Shown here in pieces: positions 26,534-34,677 of a DNA stretch of 64,000 nucleotides (positions are counted from its first letter, which is position 1; each line of letters starts with the position of its first letter). The position numbers were made by a program, and so were the translations under genes. Source of the DNA: Oceanospirillum sp048265165 (lineage in GTDB: Bacteria; Pseudomonadota; Gammaproteobacteria; Pseudomonadales; Halomonadaceae); contig NZ_JBLXCD010000002.1 of the NCBI RefSeq assembly GCF_048265165.1, positions 620,001-684,000 on the forward strand, given 5' to 3'. The notes beneath the pieces were generated by a model that did no database searches, was not told the DNA's origin, and saw only the letters and a list, made by a program, of their open reading frames with translations.

Positions 26534-29500
26534 TTTCTTTCTTGAATGAAGTACTCTTCGTTGAGAGCTAACAGTCGGGCAAGCACTTCATCGCGAAGAT
26601 CATCAGGCCAGCGGTATCGCCAGGGAATGGTTTTTCCTTCCTCCACTTCGTAATCTGGTTCAAAAACATATTTAAGTTCAAGATCATCCCATTCGTATGC
26701 CTTAAGTACAGCTTCATCAATCTTTTGATGCAAGTGACGTAGTGTCCCAATTTCATCGGAAATCTCTTGGGGACTGTGAAATCTGTTGTATATTTTTGTT
26801 AGGCCTTCTCCGTAGGCACTCATCAATCTTTTTCGGAAACTGAAATATTTATCAGCAGCAGATTGTAATCTATTTTTATGTTTTTCAAGGTTTGGGAATG
26901 GGTATGTTTCAAAACAGTCTGTAGGGGTGTAAACAGGGTCATCCTTCATTGTAGAGCCAAAGAATAAGGCCCACTCTTCGTGAAACCTCGAATGCATCAC
27001 ACAGAACATAATCAGAGAACTGGTGGAGAATACTACCAATTTTTGGTCATAAACCATGCCATTGTCTAAAAAAGTATAAGACCTATACTTACTTGTCTGG
27101 CCGCAAACCAAAACTTTTTTCAACCCTTTTATTGATGCGTAAAGCTTGGGTCTACTTCGCTCATATATCCACCACTTTTGAGCTGCAATTTTACCTTTTT
27201 GCTTCTGGCGCTCAGGATAAACTCGTTCTTTGACAATGTTATATAGGTCTGGAAATCTCTTTACTTCATCTTCTGTCATGTTTCCAAAATCAATAATATA
27301 TCGATCCGTCTTATGCTCTGGATCGTCGTTCAATGCAGCAGCACCTATGTATGGTTTTATAAATTTTTGGTACTCCGGGTTATTGGTGACTAGTTCATTC
27401 ATGGTCTTGAGGGGAGATGCTATTCCTTTTTTATCATTATCATCAAAGGTAAAGCCCATCCCTAATGGTGTAGACCCCTTGAAACTGATACCTTTGTTTC
27501 TTGTTAGTACATGAGGGTTCTTAGAGTCACCCTTGTCAAATAAAAATGCAGTTATCTTTTTGACACTCTTAAAGTCCAGCTCATAGTCTGAATGCCATTT
27601 TCCCTTGATAGAGAATATAAGACTTACAATTACAGCAGCCTTTCCAGGCCAAGGAACTCTGCGTTGAGCAGAATAAATATCGCCTTCGTTATTTAATATC
27701 CAGCGCAAACCCGTACTGCGCGTATCTCCCTGTCGAATTGTTTTAGTGGCGATTAAGCCAAAAGCACCCTGCTTGCGAAGTAAATTAAATGTGCGACGGA
27801 AAAAGTGAGCAACTAAATCAGAGTTACCATGGGTCTCTTCATGGATCAGTTTTAACCAATCCAAAAAATAATCACGATTGCCTTCAATCGTTGTATTTTT
27901 TCCGGCAAAAGGGGGGTTGCCAACAAAGGCATCAAACCCGCCATTTTCGCGATGAAAGACCTCTGGGAATTCTACTTCCCAGCAAAATGGAATAATGGGC
28001 TTATCGCCGGTAGTTAGTCCGAGAATTATTTTATCTATTTCGGTAGGGGCATTCTCATCTTTCCTCAAACGCTCCAACCAGTACCGATATTCAATCAGTT
28101 TGGCTTCCCGCTGCTTGGTATTGGCGCCATCAAAAAACGCAGCAATCGCTAAGGTCGCCTTCGTGCGGATGCTGGCAAGTGCTTCTTCGGCGATGCGGTT
28201 TTCTTTTTCTTTGCTGACAAAATCGTGATCAGCGATATTGTGGATGGCTTCGCGATGTTTCTCTGCTTCTTCTACTTCCTGATCTGGCTGGCTCGCAAAC
28301 AGCGGGCCGAAGTCGTTGCTGAGTGGCTTCCAGGTAAAATTGAGAATCTGTTCCGGCGTTAATCCCACCAGCGAGTTACCATGCTTAAGCGCATGGTCGA
28401 CAAACGTAAAGGGGCGATCGGTCGAAAGCGTGGTCAGCCATAGGGAGAGCTTGGCCATCTCCACCGCCAAGCGGTTCATATCCACACCATAAATGCAGCG
28501 TTCGGCTACATAACGGCGGGCAAATACAATCCGCTCCTCTCGGGATTCCGGCATCAGGTTTTCGCTGGCCTCACCCTGCGAGGGTGTACCAAAGGGCATG
28601 GTTAAAATGCTGTCTGGCTGCTCGGTTGCCATGCGCTCCCAAGCATCCACCAGACGCTCGGCTAGGTATCGCGTGGCCTGTACCAGAAATGCACCGGAGC
28701 CCATGGCTGGGTCGCACACCTTAAGGGCCAGAATCTCCTGTGGAGTTTTGATTAATCTTGGCTCAACCAGCAAACCGGGCTTGCCTTCAACATTCACATA
28801 TACCTGATGTTCCAGCGTGCGGCGTACTACTGGCTCGGTCAGTGTTGGCGGTGTGTAGTGAGCTCCACTGGAACGGCGATCCTGACCGTGAGTAACGTAT
28901 AGGCCTCCGGGGCGCACGATGCCCAAGGGCTGCAGAAAGCGTTCAACCGGCTTTGCCTGCTCCAGCAACTCGGCATCATCGGTGCCTAGGTTAACTAAGG
29001 TTTGTCGCTCTTCGTTGCGCTCCATAATCTTGCGTAAAGCAGGAGCCTTCTTGTTGGTGTACTTACCTTTAATTACCGCCTTAATCACCTCCTCAGGCGA
29101 GAGGTTTTCAAATTGGGCTGATTCTGCTGGAGGCGGCTCATGAGCCTGTTGTCCAACTTTCCACCCCTGAAATAGGAGCAGCGTTTTGTTTTCTGGCCCT
29201 CTCGCAACACGGCGATCAAGCAAGCTCTCATACATATGGCCAATTTGCTCGACTGCGAGCGTGCGATAGCTGACCAGCTGGCGCACGCCATCGGCTTTTG
29301 CATATTTCAGGCTGCGCAGAATATCGCGGATGACCGCATCTCTGACTTTGGGCGACTCAGGTACTTCTGTTGGCCATTCACCATTCTTGGCTCGGCCGTC
29401 CAATAGTGGGTAGCGGTCTGGATCAAACAGTTGGCCGCCGTGAGCGGCAATGCGGATATCCGGGTCTACGCTACCATCGTGTAATAGTCGCGCGCTTGCT

Positions 29501-30513
29501 AACAGGCGTGCATACGCGGCATAGGAATGTTTCAGTTTTTCCGGCGCTAGGCGGCAGTTTTCCTCAAGCTCAGTGAGCAAGTGCAATACGCCATAGGCCC
29601 GGTCGTAAGTGACGTTGCCATGAGGCAGTAACCCGTTTTCCTCGGCATAGAGGGTAAACAGCAAGCGCATGATAAAGGCGACGCTGGACTCAAATACTTC
29701 TGCTTCGCTGTAACCGTTTAGATAGTGGCCACCCAACTCGGCATCAGTTCTATCCAGCTCATGCACCAGAATTTGCAGCGCTTCACGTACCTGATTGCCC
29801 AGTTGGTCTGCAACATCTAGCTGGCGCTGACGGCTCTGTTTAATCAGCTCAAGAATGACTTGATCACGCGGACCTGCGAAGAAACGTGATTCCCCCAACA
29901 AATCTTTAAACGCGGCCAGTGTAATTGGGTCATCGTTCCAAGTTTGAACTGTCCAGGTCATCCAAGAGGTGGTTTCTGAGGGAGATGCCACAATCAAGCG
30001 CCAAGCTTCGCCATTGGTGAGCAAGCCAAGCTCAACACCTGTTTCACGCAATAAACGCTCGAATTTTGTGGTGGGCGATGCTTTCCAGCGGCCTTTGTCT
30101 TGCAGCCAAGACTTATCCAGTGATTGCTCGCGTGGCACCTCCATCACCAGCATCACGGCATTGCCCTCATCGAGTAACACGCGTGTGGGGCGAAGGACTT
30201 CCTGCTGCTCGTGCAGGTTGACCACTCTGTCGGCTGGAATTGCGGCACCCACTTGCCAGTAGTCTTTGTCTTTAAGGCCGAGAAAATCTTCGAGGATAAA
30301 GTTAATCCAGGCAGGCTGCCCGTTACCTTCCACCATGCCCTTGGGCAGATTCCAGATTTCCCGCTGCTTTCTGAATGCCGCAATTTCTGCCTTGTCGAGC
30401 GAGCGGAAGTTTCCCGCATCTGCTAATACCGGCTCGCTTAACACGACACCGGTAATTTCTACACTGGATAGCCAGCGATGCTGGCGGTTTGCTACACGTT
30501 TATTAGTGGCCAT
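26530..30513 (-). CDS. drmMI: DISARM DrmMI: large N6-adenine DNA methyltransferase
   Basis: A 1327-residue methyltransferase of the Eco57I/PglX-like type that marks class 1 DISARM. SAM-binding motif I is CDPAMGSGAFLVQA (about residues 598-611) and the catalytic motif IV is GNPPFAGKN (about 862-870). A helical N-terminal region (about 1-450) and a C-terminal target-recognition region (about 920-1260) flank the core. The DNA for about residues 920-1230 (26.82-27.75 kb) is clearly more AT-rich than the rest. The start overlaps the drmD stop by 1 bp (TAATG), so the two are coupled; the 3' end overlaps drmC by 4 bp tail to tail. Confidence 0.92.
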   Translation of the reverse strand: MATNKRVANRQHRWLSSVEITGVVLSEPVLADAGNFRSLDKAEIAAFRKQREIWNLPKGMVEGNGQPAWINFILEDFLGLKDKDYWQVGAAIPADRVVNLHEQQEVLRPTRVLLDEGNAVMLVMEVPREQSLDKSWLQDKGRWKASPTTKFERLLRETGVELGLLTNGEAWRLIVASPSETTSWMTWTVQTWNDDPITLAAFKDLLGESRFFAGPRDQVILELIKQSRQRQLDVADQLGNQVREALQILVHELDRTDAELGGHYLNGYSEAEVFESSVAFIMRLLFTLYAEENGLLPHGNVTYDRAYGVLHLLTELEENCRLAPEKLKHSYAAYARLLASARLLHDGSVDPDIRIAAHGGQLFDPDRYPLLDGRAKNGEWPTEVPESPKVRDAVIRDILRSLKYAKADGVRQLVSYRTLAVEQIGHMYESLLDRRVARGPENKTLLLFQGWKVGQQAHEPPPAESAQFENLSPEEVIKAVIKGKYTNKKAPALRKIMERNEERQTLVNLGTDDAELLEQAKPVERFLQPLGIVRPGGLYVTHGQDRRSSGAHYTPPTLTEPVVRRTLEHQVYVNVEGKPGLLVEPRLIKTPQEILALKVCDPAMGSGAFLVQATRYLAERLVDAWERMATEQPDSILTMPFGTPSQGEASENLMPESREERIVFARRYVAERCIYGVDMNRLAVEMAKLSLWLTTLSTDRPFTFVDHALKHGNSLVGLTPEQILNFTWKPLSNDFGPLFASQPDQEVEEAEKHREAIHNIADHDFVSKEKENRIAEEALASIRTKATLAIAAFFDGANTKQREAKLIEYRYWLERLRKDENAPTEIDKIILGLTTGDKPIIPFCWEVEFPEVFHRENGGFDAFVGNPPFAGKNTTIEGNRDYFLDWLKLIHEETHGNSDLVAHFFRRTFNLLRKQGAFGLIATKTIRQGDTRSTGLRWILNNEGDIYSAQRRVPWPGKAAVIVSLIFSIKGKWHSDYELDFKSVKKITAFLFDKGDSKNPHVLTRNKGISFKGSTPLGMGFTFDDNDKKGIASPLKTMNELVTNNPEYQKFIKPYIGAAALNDDPEHKTDRYIIDFGNMTEDEVKRFPDLYNIVKERVYPERQKQKGKIAAQKWWIYERSRPKLYASIKGLKKVLVCGQTSKYRSYTFLDNGMVYDQKLVVFSTSSLIMFCVMHSRFHEEWALFFGSTMKDDPVYTPTDCFETYPFPNLEKHKNRLQSAADKYFSFRKRLMSAYGEGLTKIYNRFHSPQEISDEIGTLRHLHQKIDEAVLKAYEWDDLELKYVFEPDYEVEEGKTIPWRYRWPDDLRDEVLARLLALNEEYFIQERN

Positions 30514-33500
30514 TAGTTGCTCCCCTTAGGCAAAATTACCTCCAGAGCAACCGGATACATTCTTTGGTCAGTCACTTTGTATAAATCTCGCTGGCGTTTT
30601 GGTTCAGTCTCACGATCCTGTTGAAGTTGCTCGAGCCTGCGCTGAAGAGCAAGCAGATCCTGCTCTCGTTGATCTTGTTCTTCTTCATCAAATGAAAATT
30701 GCATCTGCATGTCTGCAGATCGCTTCTGCCAATCTTTTATGGCATTGCGGATTGCCGTGATGCGCTCAGTAGCCAGGCTCTGAGCATGTTTGCGAGCCAG
30801 CTCGCCACGCTCATTTAGCGTGGCAATCAGTGCATTGGCCTCTTCTTCGGCGGCGCTCGAAAGCTGTTCTGTAATGGTTTCAATGAGCGGTGCAACCAGC
30901 GCTTTCACACCCTCGGTGCTACCAGCAAAATTTGCCGCATCATTTGGACGAACAATATCTTGTGGAACAAGAGCATTACCCTGAACCGAAAGCGGGCAGC
31001 GAACCAATCCTTCGTGGAGTCGATTATGTTCTGGTCCCAGCAGTACCAAGCGCCCCGAGGCGATGATGGCCGGTGTAGTAATCTCGGAAGATTCTGTGAT
31101 GGTCACTCGATTTAACTGGCTTTTGGTAGATTGCGCTCCCCACATCTGAACGCGGAAGGTGGAAATCGCCCGTCGCATAAGTGGGTGATCGAGGTGAACA
31201 ATTCCTACGGCATCATCTTCACGCGCTTTGTTGCGATTAAATGAGAGACGCTTTTTCAGGTAGTCTGTACTGACGTAGGATTTGCATTCGGTCCAAGCCG
31301 TTGGCACGCGCGTTAATGAAAACTCGTCATCACCCAGGTCCGAGATTGCTTCAGTACAACCTTCTAAACTCAACGCTTGGCGTAGCAGGTCAAGCTGATT
31401 ACTTTCAGAAATGTCGAGCGCACTGCGAGCTCGGTTCAACGCTTCGACCATCTGTGCGACGCTTTCATTCTCCCGAGCTTCCAGTGCTATTTCTTCACGC
31501 GCAAGCCGTCTACGAGCGTCGTCATCGATGGCTGCAAGGTTAACAGCTTGTCCCAGCGCCTTCTTTCTTACGTTATCAGCGATCAGGGCGCCTACGCTGC
31601 CCAAGTCATTTCGGATGGTTTCGACTTTGTCGACGATGTGCTTAAGAAACTCGGAGTCTTCCTGATTTTTAAACACAAAGTGATGAATGCGCACTTCGTC
31701 TGCTTTTTGTCCGTGGCGGTCTACCCGGCCGTTGCGCTGCTCGAGGCGGATCGGGTTCCAAGGGATTTCGTAATGAATCAGATTCCGACAGTGCTTCTGG
31801 AAGTCCGCACCTTCAGAGGCCGCATCCGTAGCGAGCAAAATGCGGACATTGGTTTCGTTGCTTGGCGACTGAAATTCATCGTTGATCTTTTGTCGATCGG
31901 AGTCTTTCATGCCGCCAACGATGGTTCTGGTTGCTTCCAGGAAGCCATGCTTTTCCAGAATCCGTTCCAGATAATTTAGGGTGTGTTTGTATTCTGTGAA
32001 GATGATAACGCGCTCACCATTCCATTGATCGCCATCGCGCAGATTCCTATTGATCCACCCAATTAGCGCCGCTGCTTTGCTGTCTTCCTGAATTGAAAAG
32101 TGCGATACCTGCTTATCAACAATTTCAAACATACGCTGCAGCATATCCTTCTCATCTGCTGACAGCTCAGAAATCAGTTTGGAGGCAGCGCTTGTCGCAG
32201 CCTCTAGGTTGTCCTCTTTATCTTCATCATCGCTCCAGTCTTCCGATTCCTTTTGCTCGAAGCTGTTAAACAGCGATTCGCCAATACCAAGCTCACCTTT
32301 AATGCCAGCATTTTCTGTATGTACGATAAGGCTCTCGCGTAGAGCCAATGGTGAGGATAAGGCACGCTTTTTCAGCAGCGTAAGGATGAACTGGAGAGGA
32401 CGTTCAGAACGCTTGTCGACATAGGCCAATCGACTTTCAGTGTAAGCGTTCAGTAGATTAAAAAGGTTTTGCTCTTCCTTAGGCAGCGTGACATACAGCT
32501 GCGGATCTGTTTTTCCATCGCGAGGCAGGATCACACGTTTCGGAAAACGTGGCGAACCATCGGGGTTGGATATTTCTTGCTTCAGGCGTCGAATGGTAAC
32601 GGCAGAGAGCTGGGTCTTATCAAGGTCTGTGCCACGAGAAAAACGCAGGTTGTCCAGAATTTCCAGCAGGCCTGTAAAGCTCTCACGATAGCCGTTATGG
32701 GGCGTAGCGGTAAGAAACATCTTGTGTTCGAACTGTTCGGATATCGAACGCAACAACGAGGTACGCTCTGAGTCACGCACATATTGCTTTTTGCCTGATG
32801 GCGCTGCGTTGTGGGCCTCGTCTAGAATCAGTAAATCCCAGGGCCTGCTGTTTGGGCTTTCTTCTAGTCTTCTCTGAGTGAACTCATCAAACAAGCGACG
32901 AGGGTGTTCGGTTTTTAGATAATCAATCGAAGTCACAAGACGAGGGAAGCTGGCCCAAGGATTAATACTTGGACCGTACTCCTTCCGCATTTTAAGCACC
33001 GCATCTCGGTCGATGATCTTGAATTCGAGGCCGAACTTTTCAGCCATCTCATCAATCCATTTTATTTTCAGATGCGCAGGACAAACGATCAGAACACGAC
33101 TTGCTCGGTGACTATGAATAAGCTCCTGTGTGACCAAGCCTGCTTCGATGGTTTTACCTAAGCCAACATCGTCTGCCAGCAAGAGGCGAACTCTGGGCAT
33201 ATTGGTCGCGCGGATAACAGGGGCTAGCTGGTACTCCTCCATCTGCACGCCACCACGGAAAGGTGCTTGCAACATATCGCCAACAGCTAGCGAACTTGCG
33301 CCCCACTGAAGGGAGCGGATAAAGGCATCGAAGAGATCGGGAGCGTCGGGAGCTGTAATACTGGGCAGTGAGGTCGACTCAACAAAGGCGGGGGCAATTT
33401 CGCGCTCCCAAATGACCTGGATATTCTCGCCAAGCGCGTCATCGCTTAGGCACTCTAAGGAGACTCTGTGTATTGCCTGTTTTGAGTGTGTTCTGGTTTT

Positions 33501-33569
33501 GTTTACTGCGGTTACTGCCCAAATTTTGTGGCGCAGTTTGACGATTTGGCCTTGTTCAGGTGCTTGCAT
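30513..33569 (-). CDS. drmD: DISARM DrmD: SNF2-family helicase/translocase
   Basis: A 1018-residue SNF2-type ATPase, the other marker of class 1 DISARM. Motifs: Walker A ADDVGLGKTIEAG (about residues 132-144), DEAH box ILDEAHN (about 248-254), motif III LTATPHN, motif V TDAASEGADFQ and motif VI QRNGRVDRHGQ (about 610-620). An acidic insertion (SEDWSDDEDKED) lies in the middle, and the C-terminal about 100 residues include a Glu/Gln/Arg-rich coiled coil. It is the first gene of the leftward drmD-drmMI operon, which starts about 160 bp from the tRNA beside the right attachment site. Confidence 0.93.
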   Translation of the reverse strand: MQAPEQGQIVKLRHKIWAVTAVNKTRTHSKQAIHRVSLECLSDDALGENIQVIWEREIAPAFVESTSLPSITAPDAPDLFDAFIRSLQWGASSLAVGDMLQAPFRGGVQMEEYQLAPVIRATNMPRVRLLLADDVGLGKTIEAGLVTQELIHSHRASRVLIVCPAHLKIKWIDEMAEKFGLEFKIIDRDAVLKMRKEYGPSINPWASFPRLVTSIDYLKTEHPRRLFDEFTQRRLEESPNSRPWDLLILDEAHNAAPSGKKQYVRDSERTSLLRSISEQFEHKMFLTATPHNGYRESFTGLLEILDNLRFSRGTDLDKTQLSAVTIRRLKQEISNPDGSPRFPKRVILPRDGKTDPQLYVTLPKEEQNLFNLLNAYTESRLAYVDKRSERPLQFILTLLKKRALSSPLALRESLIVHTENAGIKGELGIGESLFNSFEQKESEDWSDDEDKEDNLEAATSAASKLISELSADEKDMLQRMFEIVDKQVSHFSIQEDSKAAALIGWINRNLRDGDQWNGERVIIFTEYKHTLNYLERILEKHGFLEATRTIVGGMKDSDRQKINDEFQSPSNETNVRILLATDAASEGADFQKHCRNLIHYEIPWNPIRLEQRNGRVDRHGQKADEVRIHHFVFKNQEDSEFLKHIVDKVETIRNDLGSVGALIADNVRKKALGQAVNLAAIDDDARRRLAREEIALEARENESVAQMVEALNRARSALDISESNQLDLLRQALSLEGCTEAISDLGDDEFSLTRVPTAWTECKSYVSTDYLKKRLSFNRNKAREDDAVGIVHLDHPLMRRAISTFRVQMWGAQSTKSQLNRVTITESSEITTPAIIASGRLVLLGPEHNRLHEGLVRCPLSVQGNALVPQDIVRPNDAANFAGSTEGVKALVAPLIETITEQLSSAAEEEANALIATLNERGELARKHAQSLATERITAIRNAIKDWQKRSADMQMQFSFDEEEQDQREQDLLALQRRLEQLQQDRETEPKRQRDLYKVTDQRMYPVALEVILPKGSN

Positions 33570-33651
33570 TTTTCATCCGATGACTATTGCGCTAGTGAGA
33601 CTCAATATTACATCAGTAGATAATTTATGTATGAAACGGATTAATAAAGTT

Positions 33652-33681
33652 GGGCACAAAATGGACACAATTTGGTCACAA
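33652..33681 (+). repeat. Three 8-bp direct repeats with 11-bp period near the right att site
   Basis: GGGCACAA, GGACACAA and GGTCACAA at 33652, 33663 and 33674, i.e. GGNCACAA every 11 bp, so all on one face of the helix. They lie between drmD and the right attachment core. Candidates for integrase arm-type sites or for a regulator of the drmD-drmMI promoter. The left end has one exact copy of the third unit. Confidence 0.55.
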
Positions 33682-33720
33682 CAGAGATTTTTCAGGAGAG
33701 GAAATCACGTAAGTCATTGA

Positions 33721-33761
33721 TTTAAATGGCCCGCTCGGCGCGATTCGAACGCGCGACCACC
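33721..33761 (-). repeat. Right attachment core within the tRNA-Arg 3' end
   Basis: 41 bp identical to 11129-11169, covering the 3' end of the intact tRNA-Arg and six bases beyond it. Similarity continues weakly into the island (GAAATCACGTA at 33701-33711). Confidence 0.93.
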
Positions 33762-33803
33762 GCCTTCGGAGGGCGGTACTCTATCCAGCTGAGCTACGAG
33801 CGG
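33727..33803 (-). tRNA. tRNA-Arg (anticodon CCG)
   Basis: A 77-nt tRNA on the minus strand. Acceptor stem CCGCTCG with CGAGCGG, discriminator G and encoded CCA; U8-A9; D stem GCTC; anticodon stem CCGCC with GGCGG around loop CTCCGAA, so anticodon CCG; T arm GCGCG-TTCGAAT-CGCGC. All stems pair fully. It is the integration target of the island and stays intact because the island brings the same 3' sequence. Confidence 0.96.
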
Positions 33804-34118
33804 GCAGTGCGGTGTATTTTATGGAGTTATTGGCCTGATGTCTACCGCGAACCCCCTGTGAGATCAAAACAGTTTTACTGAAAGCGCTTTAAAATCAAGA
33901 TCTAAACGGGTAACGGTTGGGGCTGGCTTAGGAGATGGTGCTTTGCAGGGGCGGGTTTTCCTCTGGATTAGCTGATGCTTAGCGGGCTATACGCCTTGTT
34001 GGCTATTTCCGCTAAGACTAATTGCCGCTATACTTCCGTTTTTTAGGGTTAATAGAATACACACCGAAAAAAAAGCAAATCTTGTTTTTTGACGGACCAG
34101 TGATTAGAGGTGGTGAGA

Positions 34119-34544
34119 GTGAAACGCAGCGGAATTATCGCGGGTGTTATGGGCGTGCTGGCTGGCGCGGTTCTGAGCACATCAGTACAAGCGGCAGAAA
34201 TGTCTAAAGAAGCGATTGCAGAGCGTCTGGCACCGGTAGGTGACGTTTGTCTGCAGGGACAGGATTGTGGTGGTGCAGCCCCTGCTCCGGCAGCAGGCGG
34301 TGGTAAATCACCTGAAGATCTGTATGGCACGGTTTGTTCAGCGTGTCACAACACTGGCGCAGCAGGTGCTCCGAAGAAAGGTGATACAGGTGCATGGGCT
34401 CCTCGTATCAGTAAGGGCATGGATACTTTGTATAGTCATGCTCTGAATGGCTTTAATGCGATGCCTGCTAAAGGCGGTAACCCGACTTTGAGCGACGACG
34501 AAGTGAAAGCTATCGTTGATTACATTGTAGAAAGCAGTAAGTAA
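34119..34544 (+). CDS. Cytochrome c5 family protein
   Basis: A periplasmic class I c-type cytochrome of about 141 residues. It has a signal peptide (ending SVQA), a Gly/Pro/Ala linker with two extra Cys (DVCLQGQDCGG), and one haem site CSACH about halfway along; the likely axial Met is in FNAMPAKGG. It carries electrons in the respiratory chain. I place the start at the GTG at 34119, which has GAGG 8 nt upstream; an in-frame GTG at 34110 would overlap that ribosome-binding site. The tRNA-rep-cytochrome c5 neighbourhood resembles Pseudomonas. Confidence 0.9.
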   Translation: MKRSGIIAGVMGVLAGAVLSTSVQAAEMSKEAIAERLAPVGDVCLQGQDCGGAAPAPAAGGGKSPEDLYGTVCSACHNTGAAGAPKKGDTGAWAPRISKGMDTLYSHALNGFNAMPAKGGNPTLSDDEVKAIVDYIVESSK

Positions 34545-34575
34545 GCCTTTTCCTTACTGTCTGTTAGCTACTAAA

Positions 34576-34614
34576 AAACGGCGCTGCTTAACCTGAAAGC
34601 AGCGCCGTTTTTTT
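34576..34614 (+). terminator. Strong intrinsic terminator after cytochrome c5
   Basis: Perfect 13-bp arms (34576-34588 and 34598-34610), 9-nt loop and a run of T. A-tract on the other side means it could also serve the convergent rep gene. Confidence 0.92.
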
Positions 34615-34677
34615 ATACCCTTATGCCTGACCTGCATCTTCAGAGGCTGGTGTGATTATTGAGTGGAAACCGCAATG

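Larger units (their letters stand above)
11129..33761. mobile_element. tRNA-Arg-integrated genomic island carrying a DISARM defence system
   Basis: A 22.6-kb insertion bounded by a 41-bp exact direct repeat of the tRNA-Arg(CCG) 3' end and flank (11129-11169 and 33721-33761). The intact tRNA is on the right; the left copy is a fragment. It contains two tyrosine-recombinase modules (11374-17081 and 17131-18845), an XRE regulator and six DISARM genes, with no phage structural, conjugation or transposase genes. The recombinases are at the end far from the tRNA, the reverse of the common arrangement. Removing it would place the HD-GYP gene beside the tRNA and cytochrome c5 gene. Confidence 0.9.

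Noticed and set aside
33652..33681. CRISPR-like or plasmid iteron array
   Set aside because: Only three 8-bp units with 3-bp gaps, no Cas or Rep gene; treated as possible integrase or regulator sites.
33412..33720. 102-codon plus-strand frame at the right end of the island
   Set aside because: Mostly antisense to the start of drmD and runs into the attachment site; no motif. Not taken as drmE or another defence gene.
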